From NCBI GenBank assembly GCA_900542005.1, contig UQLW01000003.1:62001-126000 (forward strand): a DNA stretch of 64,000 bases, written 5' to 3'. The translations under genes and the position numbers were made by a program. Below the pieces are notes generated by a model. It did not search any database. It was not told the origin of the DNA and saw nothing but the letters and a program-made list of their open reading frames with translations. Positions 1 to 7,866 of the stretch are shown here, in pieces. This DNA comes from an uncultured Eubacteriales bacterium. GTDB lineage: Bacteria > Bacillota > Clostridia > Christensenellales > UMGS416. Position 1 is the first letter of the stretch; every line of letters starts with the position of its first letter.

Positions 1-1097
1 TTAGAGGCGTTTTGTTCAAAGAAGAAGCAATTTATTTTTTCTCGTTGAATTGCAATGGAATCAAAACTAGCAAAGATAAAATCATCGTTCTGAGTAGAGC
101 TCTTTTTCCTAATCAAATCTTTTGCGCTTAGCAAATTGCATATGTATTCCTGTGTAACATTGCTTGCCTGAACTTCAGCAGGGATAATGATTATCATGTC
201 ATCGACATATCTGCCATAATGTGTAGGGATAAGGGCATCTTTAATTTTCTGGTCAAATTCAAACAAATACAGTTCTCTCAGTAAGATGGGGCTCAAAAGG
301 CCTATTGGGAAAATGGTTGCATTGTTCTTAATATCAATTCCCTTTTTATATTTTGAGATTAATCTTGTATATGATAGATATAGCTTTTCTTCTATATGGT
401 TTATGAAGGAAAGCTCACCCAACCGAGAATCATTGCCTAAAAGGGTATTTAACGAGTCGAATTCAAACCGAACAGAATAATAAAAACTCTTTAAATCAAG
501 GCTAAACATAAGTTGGTTTTGGCTCTGTAAGCCTTGACGCAACTTTGTGAATGCGTCTTTTTGCCATCGAGAATAGTTTTCATAATACGGTTCAAAGCAT
601 CGATTGGAATCCCAGTCAATACCCTCATATAAACCATCTTGATTGAAGTAAAAAACACTTGGCTTAAACTTTCCAGCGTAGGAACATGATTGATTTCCGT
701 ATTTTTTATTTCCTATTTTAGCCATGCACAATGTCCAGAGACAATCGAGTATCAACAGCTCAATAGGTGCATCAATGAAAAAATTGACTTTTGCGATATT
801 TTTATGGTGGTCTATGGCACCTACAATTGCCGCAGTAGGTTCAGAAACAGCAACAAAGCTTTTAGGAAAGACCTGATAATCCAGTTGATTAATTAACCCC
901 TCAAAATATGCTGAGTCTTCAGATATTAGCGCTTTCGTCAGCATATCGAACACTTGTTGAAAACGGCTATCGTCCGACTCGAATTCCGCAATTTTCTTTT
1001 TAATGAACAGCAGGGTTTTATCATAGAAGTAGTAAGACTTTAGTTTTTTATATGCTCCCTGTAGCATAGTTTTCATTTGTTCATATGTGTAATGCAT
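1..1097 (-). CDS. Reverse transcriptase of the Abi/unknown-group type, C-terminus cut by window edge
   Basis: The visible 365 codons contain the reverse transcriptase core. The first catalytic aspartate is D201 in LDLKSFYYSV, the PxG-type turn is PIGLLSP from residue 264, and the active site is YVDD at 297-300 followed by a hydrophobic strand (MIIII). About 200 residues precede the palm; they lack the intron-RT N-terminus I would expect, and no intron RNA structure is apparent. This layout fits the Abi/UG reverse transcriptases, several of which are anti-phage (DRT) systems; I cannot assign a class. The start is ATG at 1097 with GAGGT just upstream. It has its own promoter (1244-1272) and a 140-base structured leader. 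The stop and any C-terminal domain lie left of the window. The AT-rich bases contrast with the GC-rich core, suggesting acquisition. Confidence 0.85.
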   Translation of the reverse strand, partial: MHYTYEQMKTMLQGAYKKLKSYYFYDKTLLFIKKKIAEFESDDSRFQQVFDMLTKALISEDSAYFEGLINQLDYQVFPKSFVAVSEPTAAIVGAIDHHKNIAKVNFFIDAPIELLILDCLWTLCMAKIGNKKYGNQSCSYAGKFKPSVFYFNQDGLYEGIDWDSNRCFEPYYENYSRWQKDAFTKLRQGLQSQNQLMFSLDLKSFYYSVRFEFDSLNTLLGNDSRLGELSFINHIEEKLYLSYTRLISKYKKGIDIKNNATIFPIGLLSPILLRELYLFEFDQKIKDALIPTHYGRYVDDMIIIIPAEVQASNVTQEYICNLLSAKDLIRKKSSTQNDDFIFASFDSIAIQREKINCFFFEQNAS

Positions 1098-1237
1098 ATT
1101 CTACCTCTTCAGGATAAACTATTAAAAGGCCATGTTTATATTTCTTTCTTCATAGTGTTTGTCCTGCATAACCAAACAACAACAGCCGCATAGGAATTCT
1201 CCCACATGGCTGCCTTGGTGGCACAAAGGCCTACCGA
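1098..1237 (-). ncRNA. Candidate structured leader or non-coding RNA upstream of the reverse transcriptase
   Basis: Between the promoter and the reverse transcriptase start lies about 140 bases of RNA. It can fold into a 5-bp hairpin (1212-1216 with 1226-1230) followed by an alternative or stacked stem of 5 bp (1183-1187 with 1208-1212). It then has a GUU-repeat tract (complement of 1171-1184) and an unstructured run to the start codon. Several reverse transcriptase defence systems and retrons use such an adjacent RNA as template or cofactor. Whether this is a functional RNA or just a long 5' UTR is inference. Confidence 0.35.
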
Positions 1238-1243
1238 TAATCA

Positions 1244-1272
1244 ATTATAATACGATTTGGTGAAAATTACAA
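1244..1272 (-). promoter_or_regulatory. Vegetative promoter for the reverse transcriptase
   Basis: On the minus strand TTGTAA (1267-1272) and a perfect TATAAT (1244-1249) are separated by 17 bases. Transcription would begin near 1237, about 140 bases before the reverse transcriptase start. Confidence 0.75.
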
Positions 1273-1356
1273 TAAGACGTCGGATTTACATATTTTTTCG
1301 ATTCGGGATGTTGGCTATTGCTTTCTGTTTTAAATCCTACTCCGCAATAAACAACG

Positions 1357-1396
1357 AAAAGGTACACAGCTCCAAAAAATGAGCTGTGTACCTTTT
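1357..1396. terminator. Bidirectional intrinsic terminator
   Basis: A perfect 16-bp hairpin (1357-1372 with 1381-1396, 8-base loop) has A and T runs at its outer ends, so it can work in both directions. It ends the minus-strand gene at 1458-2297 and insulates it from the reverse transcriptase unit. Confidence 0.85.
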
Positions 1397-1457
1397 CATG
1401 AATATTTAAGGAGTGCTGACCACTTCAACTGAACTCTCAGTCAGATCAATTATCTGT

Positions 1458-2297
1458 CTAAATTTCCATCTGTGTTGCCGTACGCAAGTATTCAAGCGCA
1501 GCTTCACCAAGCAAATTTTTGTGTTTTTCTATGAAATCACTTACAAAAGGAGCAACCCAATATTGACTGTTGTCCTCCGGTATCATTGAAAAGTCTAAGG
1601 CATCAAGATAATCGGGTGCCATAATACAGCTTGGAGATAATAGGACCAACAAGAAAAGGAATGTTATCAGAATATAATTAAGCATGTAGATTAGTTCGGC
1701 ACTCACATTACGAATTTCATTATCTTTGTAATGTGTATAAAGACGATTATAGTATAGATTTCCGTTTCCGTGAGTGTAGTTATTAAGCGTGTATCTAATC
1801 TGTTTTAGCTCGTCTTTAAGTCTGAATTTTTCAACAAGCTCTATACACTCTCCTGTGCTTGTTATATCATGAATAACCTCTGAAATATTCAAATGGGAAA
1901 GCTGATTTTTGACCCATGCGCTAATGTATTTTTCTTGTTTTGAGAGATTATCATTGGAAAGAATATCAGTGTTTCTACACGCTACGATCACATAAAGATA
2001 AAAAAATAGATCATCTCTTAATTTTCTCAGAAGTACATGAACATCGGCAATGTTTCCGTATTTTGAGCAGACTATCATACTTTGAAGTGTTTGGGCAGCC
2101 GATTGTAGTATTTGATTTATATGAACAGGTTGGAAACCACAGGTAGAGCGTATTACACCCATACCCTTCCCGAATGCAAGAAAACCTAAGTTGTCTACAA
2201 ACTGTTTAGCGGATTCAAATTCACTCAACAACTTCTGCCACTCACAATCCGAGGAAAAGAAGCGTTTGTTATTCATAGAAAAATCATGGTATTCCAT
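1458..2297 (-). CDS. Unrecognised protein, 279 aa, in AT-rich island
   Basis: I do not recognise this protein. It is largely helical in appearance, with one strongly hydrophobic segment (LITFLFLLVLL) about two thirds along that could be a membrane helix or buried core, and a conserved-looking NNYTHGNGNLYY stretch just before it. The first ATG with a good ribosome site (GAGGG, 6 bases before) is at 2297; a TTG 27 bases upstream is less likely. It is transcribed in the same direction as the reverse transcriptase but ends at a strong terminator, so the two are separate units. AT-rich codon use matches the reverse transcriptase and not the rest of the window, suggesting a shared accessory island. 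A role in defence is possible only by association. Confidence 0.75.
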   Translation of the reverse strand: MEYHDFSMNNKRFFSSDCEWQKLLSEFESAKQFVDNLGFLAFGKGMGVIRSTCGFQPVHINQILQSAAQTLQSMIVCSKYGNIADVHVLLRKLRDDLFFYLYVIVACRNTDILSNDNLSKQEKYISAWVKNQLSHLNISEVIHDITSTGECIELVEKFRLKDELKQIRYTLNNYTHGNGNLYYNRLYTHYKDNEIRNVSAELIYMLNYILITFLFLLVLLSPSCIMAPDYLDALDFSMIPEDNSQYWVAPFVSDFIEKHKNLLGEAALEYLRTATQMEI

Positions 2298-2541
2298 ATA
2301 TAACCCTCGTGTATTTCCAAGCAATCCAATGTATCAAAACTATATCACTTTTGAAGAATTTTTGCTACCCTATTGAGACTGAGATATACGTTTTCACATA
2401 CCACAACTTGAGAGGAAAAATCCTTTATCTGCTACAAGCTACCTGATTTGTCTTTTTGCTTCACGAAAATGGTTTGACATTAGCAGAAAACAAAAAGAAT
2501 ACCACCGTTCAAATCATGCGCCACAATAACCAAAGAACAAG

Positions 2542-2579
2542 AAAAAACCTCTGAAATCAGCCGATTTCAGAGGTTTTTT
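2542..2579 (-). terminator. Terminator directly after tRNA-Pro
   Basis: A 17-bp perfect hairpin (2542-2558 with 2563-2579, loop AGCC) ends in a T run on the minus strand. It abuts the encoded CCA end of the tRNA. Confidence 0.9.
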
Positions 2580-2654
2580 GGTCCGAGTGGGGCGACTCGA
2601 ACGCCCGGTCTCTTGAACCCAAATCAAGCGCGATACCACCTTCGCTACATCCGG
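2579..2654 (-). tRNA. tRNA-Pro, anticodon TGG
   Basis: The minus strand folds into a full cloverleaf. The acceptor is CCGGATG/CACTCGG with one G-U and one A-C pair, the D stem is GCGA/TCGC, and the anticodon stem CTTGA/TCAAG carries loop TTTGGGT (anticodon TGG). The T stem is GGGCG/CGCCC with loop TTCGAGT, and CCA is encoded. Its 3' end faces the AT-rich segment 1-2578, the geometry left by tRNA-targeting integrases. Confidence 0.95.
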
Positions 2655-3135
2655 ATATTTGATTTTGGATCATTATAGCACGAAACTCATGCGATTGAAG
2701 TGTTTTTTGTCTGTGCTCGTTCATGTGGTCAAAGACGCTTTATGACCTGATTTGCCTACGGAGAGAAATCCCGCTTTCGCCCGTATTCCAAGGGCTTCCG
2801 GGATTATGGCCAAACAGCTCAAGGATAGGGTCTGCGCACACCCAAAGCAGGCGCACTACCAAAGTCGTGCAGTGCTGGATGCGCTACGCATAAAGTAATG
2901 TACCGAGCATCAATCAAAGATTTCCGGTTTGATGTCAGGGCCGCTTTTCGGCCTGGTTTTGTTATCAGGCAAAATCCCATAAACATCTGTATCGAGAGGG
3001 GGAGGATACAACGGATGCTGTTGTGGCTGGTATAGACAGTACGCACAGACCAACAGTGCCCCCGGTATGGTTGCCGGGGGCATAGCCGGACAAGGCTGGG
3101 GAGGCTGTCTTATGGATCGGGCAGAACGATAGCCG
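2655..3135. other. Gene-free stretch with one GC hairpin
   Basis: I see no supported gene in these 480 bases. The open frames here are short, lack ribosome sites and have no recognisable motifs. An 8-bp GC hairpin (3058-3065 with 3074-3081) lacks a T run in either direction, so it is not a clear terminator. The region may hold eroded mobile-element sequence, but nothing identifies it. Confidence 0.5.
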
Positions 3136-3609
3136 TCAGACCTCCCACCCCTTGCAGACGTCGATCCAGGCCAGGGAGCCGGAGCAGCGCTCCAGCTCGT
3201 CCAGCGTCAGCTCGATGGCGCTGTTGGCGCTTCCGCAGGCGGGATAGACCGTATCGAAGCGCCGCAGCGATTGATCCAGATAGACCGTGACGGAGGGCTC
3301 CGCGCCAAAGGGGCAGACGCCGCCGACGGCATGCCCCACCAAGGCCTCCACCTGATCGGCGGCGGGCATGCGGGCCTTGGTATGGAAGAATGATTTGAAT
3401 TTGCCATTATCGATGCGCGCATCGCCGGCGGCTACAATCAGCACGCAATGGTCATCGACAAGAAAGGAAAGGGTCTTTGCGATCCGCGCGGGGGCGCAGC
3501 CGACGGCCTGAGCCGCCAGCTCGACCGTGGCCGATGAGGTATCGAATTCGAGAATCCTGTGATCCATTCCGAAGCGGGCCAGATGGGCCCGCGCTTTTTC
3601 CAGCGACAT
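3136..3609 (-). CDS. YbaK/EbsC-family aminoacyl-tRNA deacylase
   Basis: This 157-residue protein matches the YbaK/EbsC (ProX-like) trans-editing family, which hydrolyses mischarged aminoacyl-tRNAs such as Cys-tRNA(Pro) in the cytoplasm. Seen features are the family lysine (K45 in the AKTLSF segment), a DARID-NGKFK segment, and the GGVCPFG loop. Length is normal for a stand-alone family member. I chose ATG 3609 because AAAGGA lies at the right distance; an in-frame ATG at 3648 would overlap the preceding gene and has no site. It is the last gene of the operon running down from 6736. Exact substrate cannot be read from sequence. Confidence 0.85.
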   Translation of the reverse strand: MSLEKARAHLARFGMDHRILEFDTSSATVELAAQAVGCAPARIAKTLSFLVDDHCVLIVAAGDARIDNGKFKSFFHTKARMPAADQVEALVGHAVGGVCPFGAEPSVTVYLDQSLRRFDTVYPACGSANSAIELTLDELERCSGSLAWIDVCKGWEV

Positions 3610-3644
3610 GACGTTTTTTCCTTTTCTTTTTTGGTGGGTTAGGG

Positions 3645-4280
3645 TCAACGCGGCTTAACGGCCGTCATCAGCCGGTAGCGCGGATCCTTCAGCGGTATTG
3701 TATCAACCTTCTGGAAGCCGGCGTCAAGCAGCAGCCGGCGCTCATTCTCGGGGGTCAGCGGCGTATCCATATGAGGATAGGCGGCGGGGTTGAGGGCATA
3801 GGCGCCAAAGGCCTCGTCCTGCTCCTGCTGGGTGGCGGCAAAGCGGTCGGCATTGATCCACTGGCCGCCGGGCTGCAGGGCGCAGAAAACCTTTGCGTAA
3901 AGCAGCGCCTTGTCCGCCTCGGAAAAATGATGGAGCGCGGCGGAGGAGATGGCGGCGTCATAGCCTTCGCCAAAGGGAACCTCAAAAAAATCGCCGCACT
4001 GCGCGGTAACGCGGCTGGCAAATCCGCGCTTTTTCAGCTCCTCCAGCATGGGCTGGGCCAGGTCGATCCCGGTAACATGGGCTTCAGGAAACCGCTCAAA
4101 AAGCGGGATCAGCTCCAGCCCCGTCCCGACGCCAAGATCCAAAATACGTTGGGGGGAACCCTGCAGCGCCTGGGTGATGGCGCGCTTATTGTCCATCATC
4201 GGGAGATGGACGGCGTCATAGCCCGCCGCCCTTTGGGCAAAGAATTCCAGCATCTGGCGGTTGCGGTCCGCGCGGTTCAT
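3645..4280 (-). CDS. Class I SAM-dependent methyltransferase
   Basis: This 211-residue cytoplasmic protein has the class I methyltransferase fold. Motif I is ILDLGVGTG at 46-54, an acidic residue follows in VTGIDLAQPML, motif II lies around GDFFEVPF, and an ALHHF segment precedes the LQPGG turn. These match the Methyltransf_25/UbiE-like group; the substrate is unknown. The start codon overlaps the stop of the GpsA-like gene by ATGA, so translation is probably coupled. YbaK follows after 35 bases. Nothing looks truncated. Confidence 0.85.
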   Translation of the reverse strand: MNRADRNRQMLEFFAQRAAGYDAVHLPMMDNKRAITQALQGSPQRILDLGVGTGLELIPLFERFPEAHVTGIDLAQPMLEELKKRGFASRVTAQCGDFFEVPFGEGYDAAISSAALHHFSEADKALLYAKVFCALQPGGQWINADRFAATQQEQDEAFGAYALNPAAYPHMDTPLTPENERRLLLDAGFQKVDTIPLKDPRYRLMTAVKPR

Positions 4281-5344
4281 TGGCGGTCCTCCAGGAAGGA
4301 CTCCGTGGTGAAGGCAGCCCAGGGGATGTCCACCGGCTTACCCAGGGTGATGATTTCATTGATATGGTTCAAGAGCGGGAAATCCTCGGCCCGCAGGACG
4401 CCCCGGGCGATGAGGGCCTGCACGGCGGTGGCGGCACGCGCGGCGATGACGATGGATTCCAGCGTTACCCCCTTGAGCTGAGCCATGGCCTCCTGGAAGG
4501 ACAGGCCGCGCCCCAGCAGCGTGCCGATGCGGCGCGTACGGCCGCCGTAGATGGTGACATAGAGGTCGCCGGCGCCATACACGATGTTGTCATCCTGCCC
4601 GCCGACCAGCGCGATCAGCCGGCGCATCTCCCGGATGCTCTGGCCAAACAGCGCGGCCTGGGAATTATAATGGAGCACGCCTTCCTTTCCCTCGCGCCGC
4701 TCGGCCAGGCCCACGGCCAGGGTGACGCCCAGGGCATAAGCGTTCTTCAGCGCCACGGCGCACTCCACGCCGGTCACGTCGGTGGAAAGGCTGATATGGT
4801 AATAATCCCGCTGGAAAAGCCCGCGCATCCAGCGCAGCAGCTGCGGGTCCCGGCCGCAGAAGCATACCTCGGTGGGGTCGCGGTCGGCCAGCTCATAGCT
4901 GGTGCAGGGCCCGCCTACAGCGTTCAGGCTGAGGCTGCGTCCCGGCGCCAGCGCCGCCAGCTTCCGGGCATAGTAGGCGGGATAGTCGATCAGCGTACCG
5001 TCGGGGTCGTTCCATAATCCCTTGGTGATGGAGAGGACCGGCAGCGATTCGGGGATGCGGGTCAGAATATGTTCCACAAACCAGTCTACCCCGAAGCTGC
5101 TGACCCCGCCGATGAGAAGATCGGCGCCCTGCAGCGCTTCATCCAGCTGCTCGATCTGGTAATAGGTAAAGCTGGGATGCAGCTGCCGCTTCAGGTTCAG
5201 GTGATAGCCCGTTTTCCGGGCATGGTCAATGATTTCGCGGTCAAGCGGCGTACCGACCAGGCGGAGCGTGTGGCCGTTCTCCGCGGCAGGTATGGCGATG
5301 GCCGAGCCCATTTGCCCGGCGCCGACAACGGTAATGATACTCAT
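4277..5344 (-). CDS. NAD(P)-dependent glycerol-3-phosphate dehydrogenase family protein
   Basis: The 355-residue product resembles GpsA, which interconverts dihydroxyacetone phosphate and sn-glycerol 3-phosphate. The Rossmann loop is GAGQMG at 8-13, the catalytic-lysine region reads VALKNAYALGV, and a GAGDLYVTIYGGRTRR segment matches GpsA's GLGDL region. The loops differ from typical GpsA (QMG replaces the usual WG), so this may be a paralog with another substrate. The ATG at 5344 is preceded by GAGGAG; the longer open frame to 5521 lacks a site and runs into ydcF. It overlaps the methyltransferase by 4 bases. Confidence 0.8.
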   Translation of the reverse strand: MSIITVVGAGQMGSAIAIPAAENGHTLRLVGTPLDREIIDHARKTGYHLNLKRQLHPSFTYYQIEQLDEALQGADLLIGGVSSFGVDWFVEHILTRIPESLPVLSITKGLWNDPDGTLIDYPAYYARKLAALAPGRSLSLNAVGGPCTSYELADRDPTEVCFCGRDPQLLRWMRGLFQRDYYHISLSTDVTGVECAVALKNAYALGVTLAVGLAERREGKEGVLHYNSQAALFGQSIREMRRLIALVGGQDDNIVYGAGDLYVTIYGGRTRRIGTLLGRGLSFQEAMAQLKGVTLESIVIAARAATAVQALIARGVLRAEDFPLLNHINEIITLGKPVDIPWAAFTTESFLEDRQ

Positions 5345-5375
5345 GGGCAACTCCTCATACAAGTCGAATGGATGC

Positions 5376-6188
5376 TTATTCCTTTGAGGCAAAGCGGGGG
5401 TCGGCCTGGCGGACAAGGCCGGGAAAGATGCGGCACAGCTGGGCATGGGCGGCGGATACCCCGGCAGGAATATCCACATGGGCGATATATCCTTTGCCCA
5501 GGGGGCCGTAGCCCTGCGCATCGTCGGTCAAGCGGGGAATCTCGCCCAGCAGCAGCGATAGATACCGCTCCAGCGTCCACATCCCCGGAATCTCGGTTTC
5601 ATAGGCCAGCTGACCGCCCTGAACAACGACATGGGCGGCATAAGCGGCGAAATTGACCGGTATGCAGCCCGGCGGAGCGTGACGGCGGAAGCCGGCGTCC
5701 ATCCGGGCCTGCATGGTTGCGTCCTGGATCAGAATCACGCGGCTAAAGGGCAGGCCCTGCGCGGCCAGCAGCCGTAAGAGATAGGTGATGTTGTTGCCGC
5801 AGTTGGTGGATTCACGCTCCAAGGCATCTGCCCTGAGGCCGTAGCGATGCCAAAGATAACCGGCAAAGAGATCGGCTTCGGCGAGCCCGGCGGTCTTCAT
5901 GCCCGGGCAGGCGCGGCCGATTTGCTCCCGCAGGGCCCCGGTGGTATGGCCCGCTCCGCCGACGATGACATAGCGGCGGGCGAGCCCCAGGCGCATGCCG
6001 GAGGCGAAAAGGTCGCCGCCGGCCAGGATACTGCCGCCGAAAAGCACCATGACGTCAGCCTGCGGGCGGCCCAGAAATGCCTCCAGGGCAGCGGGCGTCA
6101 GGGCTGGCAGGTCGCGGCGGCCGCAGAAAGCGCCAAGCCGGTTGATGGCCCCGGCCGCCTGCGAAAGCTGCCCGGCTGGGACTATCAT
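5376..6188 (-). CDS. ydcF: YdcF family protein (DUF218)
   Basis: The 270-residue product closely resembles Escherichia coli YdcF over its length. Shared marks are the VGGAGHTT turn, the ESTNCGNN motif, a QDATMQ-R segment, the LERYLSLL-GE-PRL stretch and the C-terminal GYGPLGKGYIAHVD block. YdcF belongs to the ElyC/SanA/YdcF superfamily and has been reported to bind S-adenosylmethionine; its reaction is unknown. The start ATG at 6188 overlaps the stop of the M23-like gene (ATGA) and has GGAGGG upstream; an ATG at 6215 lies inside that gene. The GpsA-like gene follows after 31 bases. Confidence 0.85.
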   Translation of the reverse strand: MIVPAGQLSQAAGAINRLGAFCGRRDLPALTPAALEAFLGRPQADVMVLFGGSILAGGDLFASGMRLGLARRYVIVGGAGHTTGALREQIGRACPGMKTAGLAEADLFAGYLWHRYGLRADALERESTNCGNNITYLLRLLAAQGLPFSRVILIQDATMQARMDAGFRRHAPPGCIPVNFAAYAAHVVVQGGQLAYETEIPGMWTLERYLSLLLGEIPRLTDDAQGYGPLGKGYIAHVDIPAGVSAAHAQLCRIFPGLVRQADPRFASKE

Positions 6189-6736
6189 TCGGGCTTTCCC
6201 TCCCCACGCAGCCACCAGGCGGTCCCCACCCGGCGGACCAACGCCTCCATGGCCGCGGGATCGAAGCAGATGGCCAGCGGCTGCTTATCCATCCAGGCGC
6301 CAATGTGGATATGGGGCATTTGCGATTCGCCATTGTTGCCCACCAGGGCCACCGGCTGGCCCGGCTCCACAGCGCAGCCCTCCTGCACGCAGGGGTTGTC
6401 CACATGGGCATAGACGACGTTTAAGCCATCAGCGCGGGTGAAGAATAGGCAGGAAGCCGGCCCGTGGCCCGAATGGCCCGGCTGATTGGTGACCGGATTA
6501 TGGATGATGCGGGTTACCACGCCGGAGAAGGGGGCCAGCACCCGGGCGTGCCAGCCGTACCAGTCCTCGTTGCGGCTGCCGTCGCCGGCATAGGGGCGCA
6601 TCCATCCGCCGATTTGGGCGTGTACGACGCAGTCCCGGCCTAATTCATCGCCCAACGATCCACATTCGTGAAGAAAATGGTCGTAATACAGCGCACATCG
6701 GTCAAAGATGGGATGAAGTTCAACTCGCTTGTCCAT
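6185..6736 (-). CDS. M23-like (LytM fold) peptidase domain protein without signal peptide
   Basis: This 183-residue protein has a recognisable peptidase M23/LytM core: HARVLAPFSGVV, then VVYAHVDNP, a GQPVALVGNNGES turn and HIHIGAW, which supplies the HxH zinc motif. The first zinc ligand motif is less clear. No signal peptide or membrane segment is seen, so it may be a cytoplasmic metal-binding relative and not a wall hydrolase. It is the first gene of the operon and is translationally coupled to ydcF by an ATGA overlap. Confidence 0.7.
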   Translation of the reverse strand: MDKRVELHPIFDRCALYYDHFLHECGSLGDELGRDCVVHAQIGGWMRPYAGDGSRNEDWYGWHARVLAPFSGVVTRIIHNPVTNQPGHSGHGPASCLFFTRADGLNVVYAHVDNPCVQEGCAVEPGQPVALVGNNGESQMPHIHIGAWMDKQPLAICFDPAAMEALVRRVGTAWWLRGEGKPE

Positions 6737-6846
6737 GGTATGACCTCCTCAGCGTTGAGTAGACGCTTTGCCGACGGGCGCTTAAAGAGGCAAAGCATAT
6801 CCCTATTCTACCATATTCAGGCGGCGTGCGCGCGTATTATTTATCA

Positions 6847-6875
6847 TTGCCACCGGTAGATGCGGGGTGTATAAT
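6847..6875 (+). promoter_or_regulatory. Promoter of the tyrA operon
   Basis: TTGCCA (6847-6852) and TATAAT (6870-6875) are spaced by 17 bases. About 145 bases of leader separate it from tyrA. Confidence 0.75.
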
Positions 6876-6897
6876 ATTCAAAATAGCGCTTGGCTGG

Positions 6898-6966
6898 GCC
6901 CGCTCGGGCGGGCTGAAAACCAGCGGGAGCTTCTTGACTACAGCTGCGGTTAAGCAGCTTGTTTTT
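6898..6966 (+). promoter_or_regulatory. Structured tyrA leader with terminator-like hairpin
   Basis: The leader contains a 6-bp GC hairpin with a TCGG loop (6898-6903 with 6908-6913). A second hairpin (6942-6947 with 6954-6959) is followed by TTGTTTTT. The second resembles a weak intrinsic terminator inside the leader, so attenuation of tyrA is possible. No T-box consensus is present. Confidence 0.4.
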
Positions 6967-7026
6967 ATGCCTGGCGCACAGGCGCGGCTTTTGTAAAACC
7001 CTATGGAGGAGAGAAGGAGGAAGAGG

Positions 7027-7866
7027 ATGACCATTTTGGTGGTAGGGCTTGGGCTGATTGGCGGCTCGCTGGCCAAGGCACTGGCGCAATGCACGGGGCA
7101 TGAGATATGGGGATTGGATCGGGATTCGCTGGCCGTGCAGGCTGCGCTGGAGGAAGGGACGCTGGCGCGCGGCGCCAGTCTGGAGGATCTGGGCGCGGCG
7201 GACGTTACCCTGGTATGCCTGCATCCGAGGGATACGATCCATTTCTTGACGGGCCATGCCGGCAGCTTTAGGCCCGGCGCCCTGGTCGCCGATGTATGCG
7301 GCGTCAAGTCGGCCGTTGTGGAGGCCGCGCATCCTGTGCTTCAGGCGGCCGGCGTGCGGTATGTGGGCTGCCACCCCATGGCAGGGCGGGAATTTTCCGG
7401 CTTTGCCTATGCCCAGGCCGACCTTTTTCAGGGCGCGAGCTTTATCATGACGCCGGTGGAGGGGACAGACCCCGAGGCGGAGCGGGTGCTGGAGCATCTG
7501 GCCCGGGCGGTTGGCTTCGGGCAGGTGGTGCGCACCACGCCGCAGCATCATGACCGGGTGATCGCCTTTTCATCCCAGCTGGCCCATGTGGTGTCCAGCG
7601 CCTTTGTAAAAAGCCCCATGCTGCAGGACAGAAGCGGCTTTTCCGCCGGCTCCTTTCAGGATATGACGAGGGTGGCGCGGATGAACGCAGGGATGTGGAC
7701 CGAGCTTTTCCTGGCCAACGCGCCGGCCCTGGGCGAGGAGCTCGACCATCTGATTCATGCGCTGACCGAGTACCGGGAGGCCTTGGCCGCCGGGGACGAG
7801 GCAGGGCTTCACGCCCTGCTGGAGGAAGGGAACCGCCTGAAGATTGCCAGCGAGAGGAGTCAATAG
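7027..7866 (+). CDS. tyrA: Prephenate dehydrogenase
   Basis: The 279-residue enzyme oxidatively decarboxylates prephenate to 4-hydroxyphenylpyruvate with NAD in tyrosine synthesis. It starts with the Rossmann loop VGLGLIGGSLA, has the catalytic-His segment GCHPMAGRE, and a PQHHDRVIAFSSQLAHV helix typical of TyrA. There is no C-terminal ACT domain or fused chorismate mutase, so feedback control by tyrosine through ACT is absent. ATG 7027 follows AAGGAGGAAGAGG; an ATG at 7003 is less well placed. The stop directly abuts the MATE gene's ATG, giving an operon behind the 6847 promoter. Confidence 0.9.
   Translation: MTILVVGLGLIGGSLAKALAQCTGHEIWGLDRDSLAVQAALEEGTLARGASLEDLGAADVTLVCLHPRDTIHFLTGHAGSFRPGALVADVCGVKSAVVEAAHPVLQAAGVRYVGCHPMAGREFSGFAYAQADLFQGASFIMTPVEGTDPEAERVLEHLARAVGFGQVVRTTPQHHDRVIAFSSQLAHVVSSAFVKSPMLQDRSGFSAGSFQDMTRVARMNAGMWTELFLANAPALGEELDHLIHALTEYREALAAGDEAGLHALLEEGNRLKIASERSQ

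Noticed and set aside
1..1097. Group II intron maturase
   Set aside because: The N-terminal region and YVDD context differ from intron reverse transcriptases, and no intron RNA domain V was seen on the available side; the downstream side is outside the window.
2819..3046. 75-codon minus-strand frame downstream of the YbaK gene
   Set aside because: No ribosome site, no recognisable motif, and composition suggests a chance frame.
6876..7026. T-box riboswitch before tyrA
   Set aside because: The AGGGTGGNACCGCG-type T-box sequence and a specifier stem were not found.
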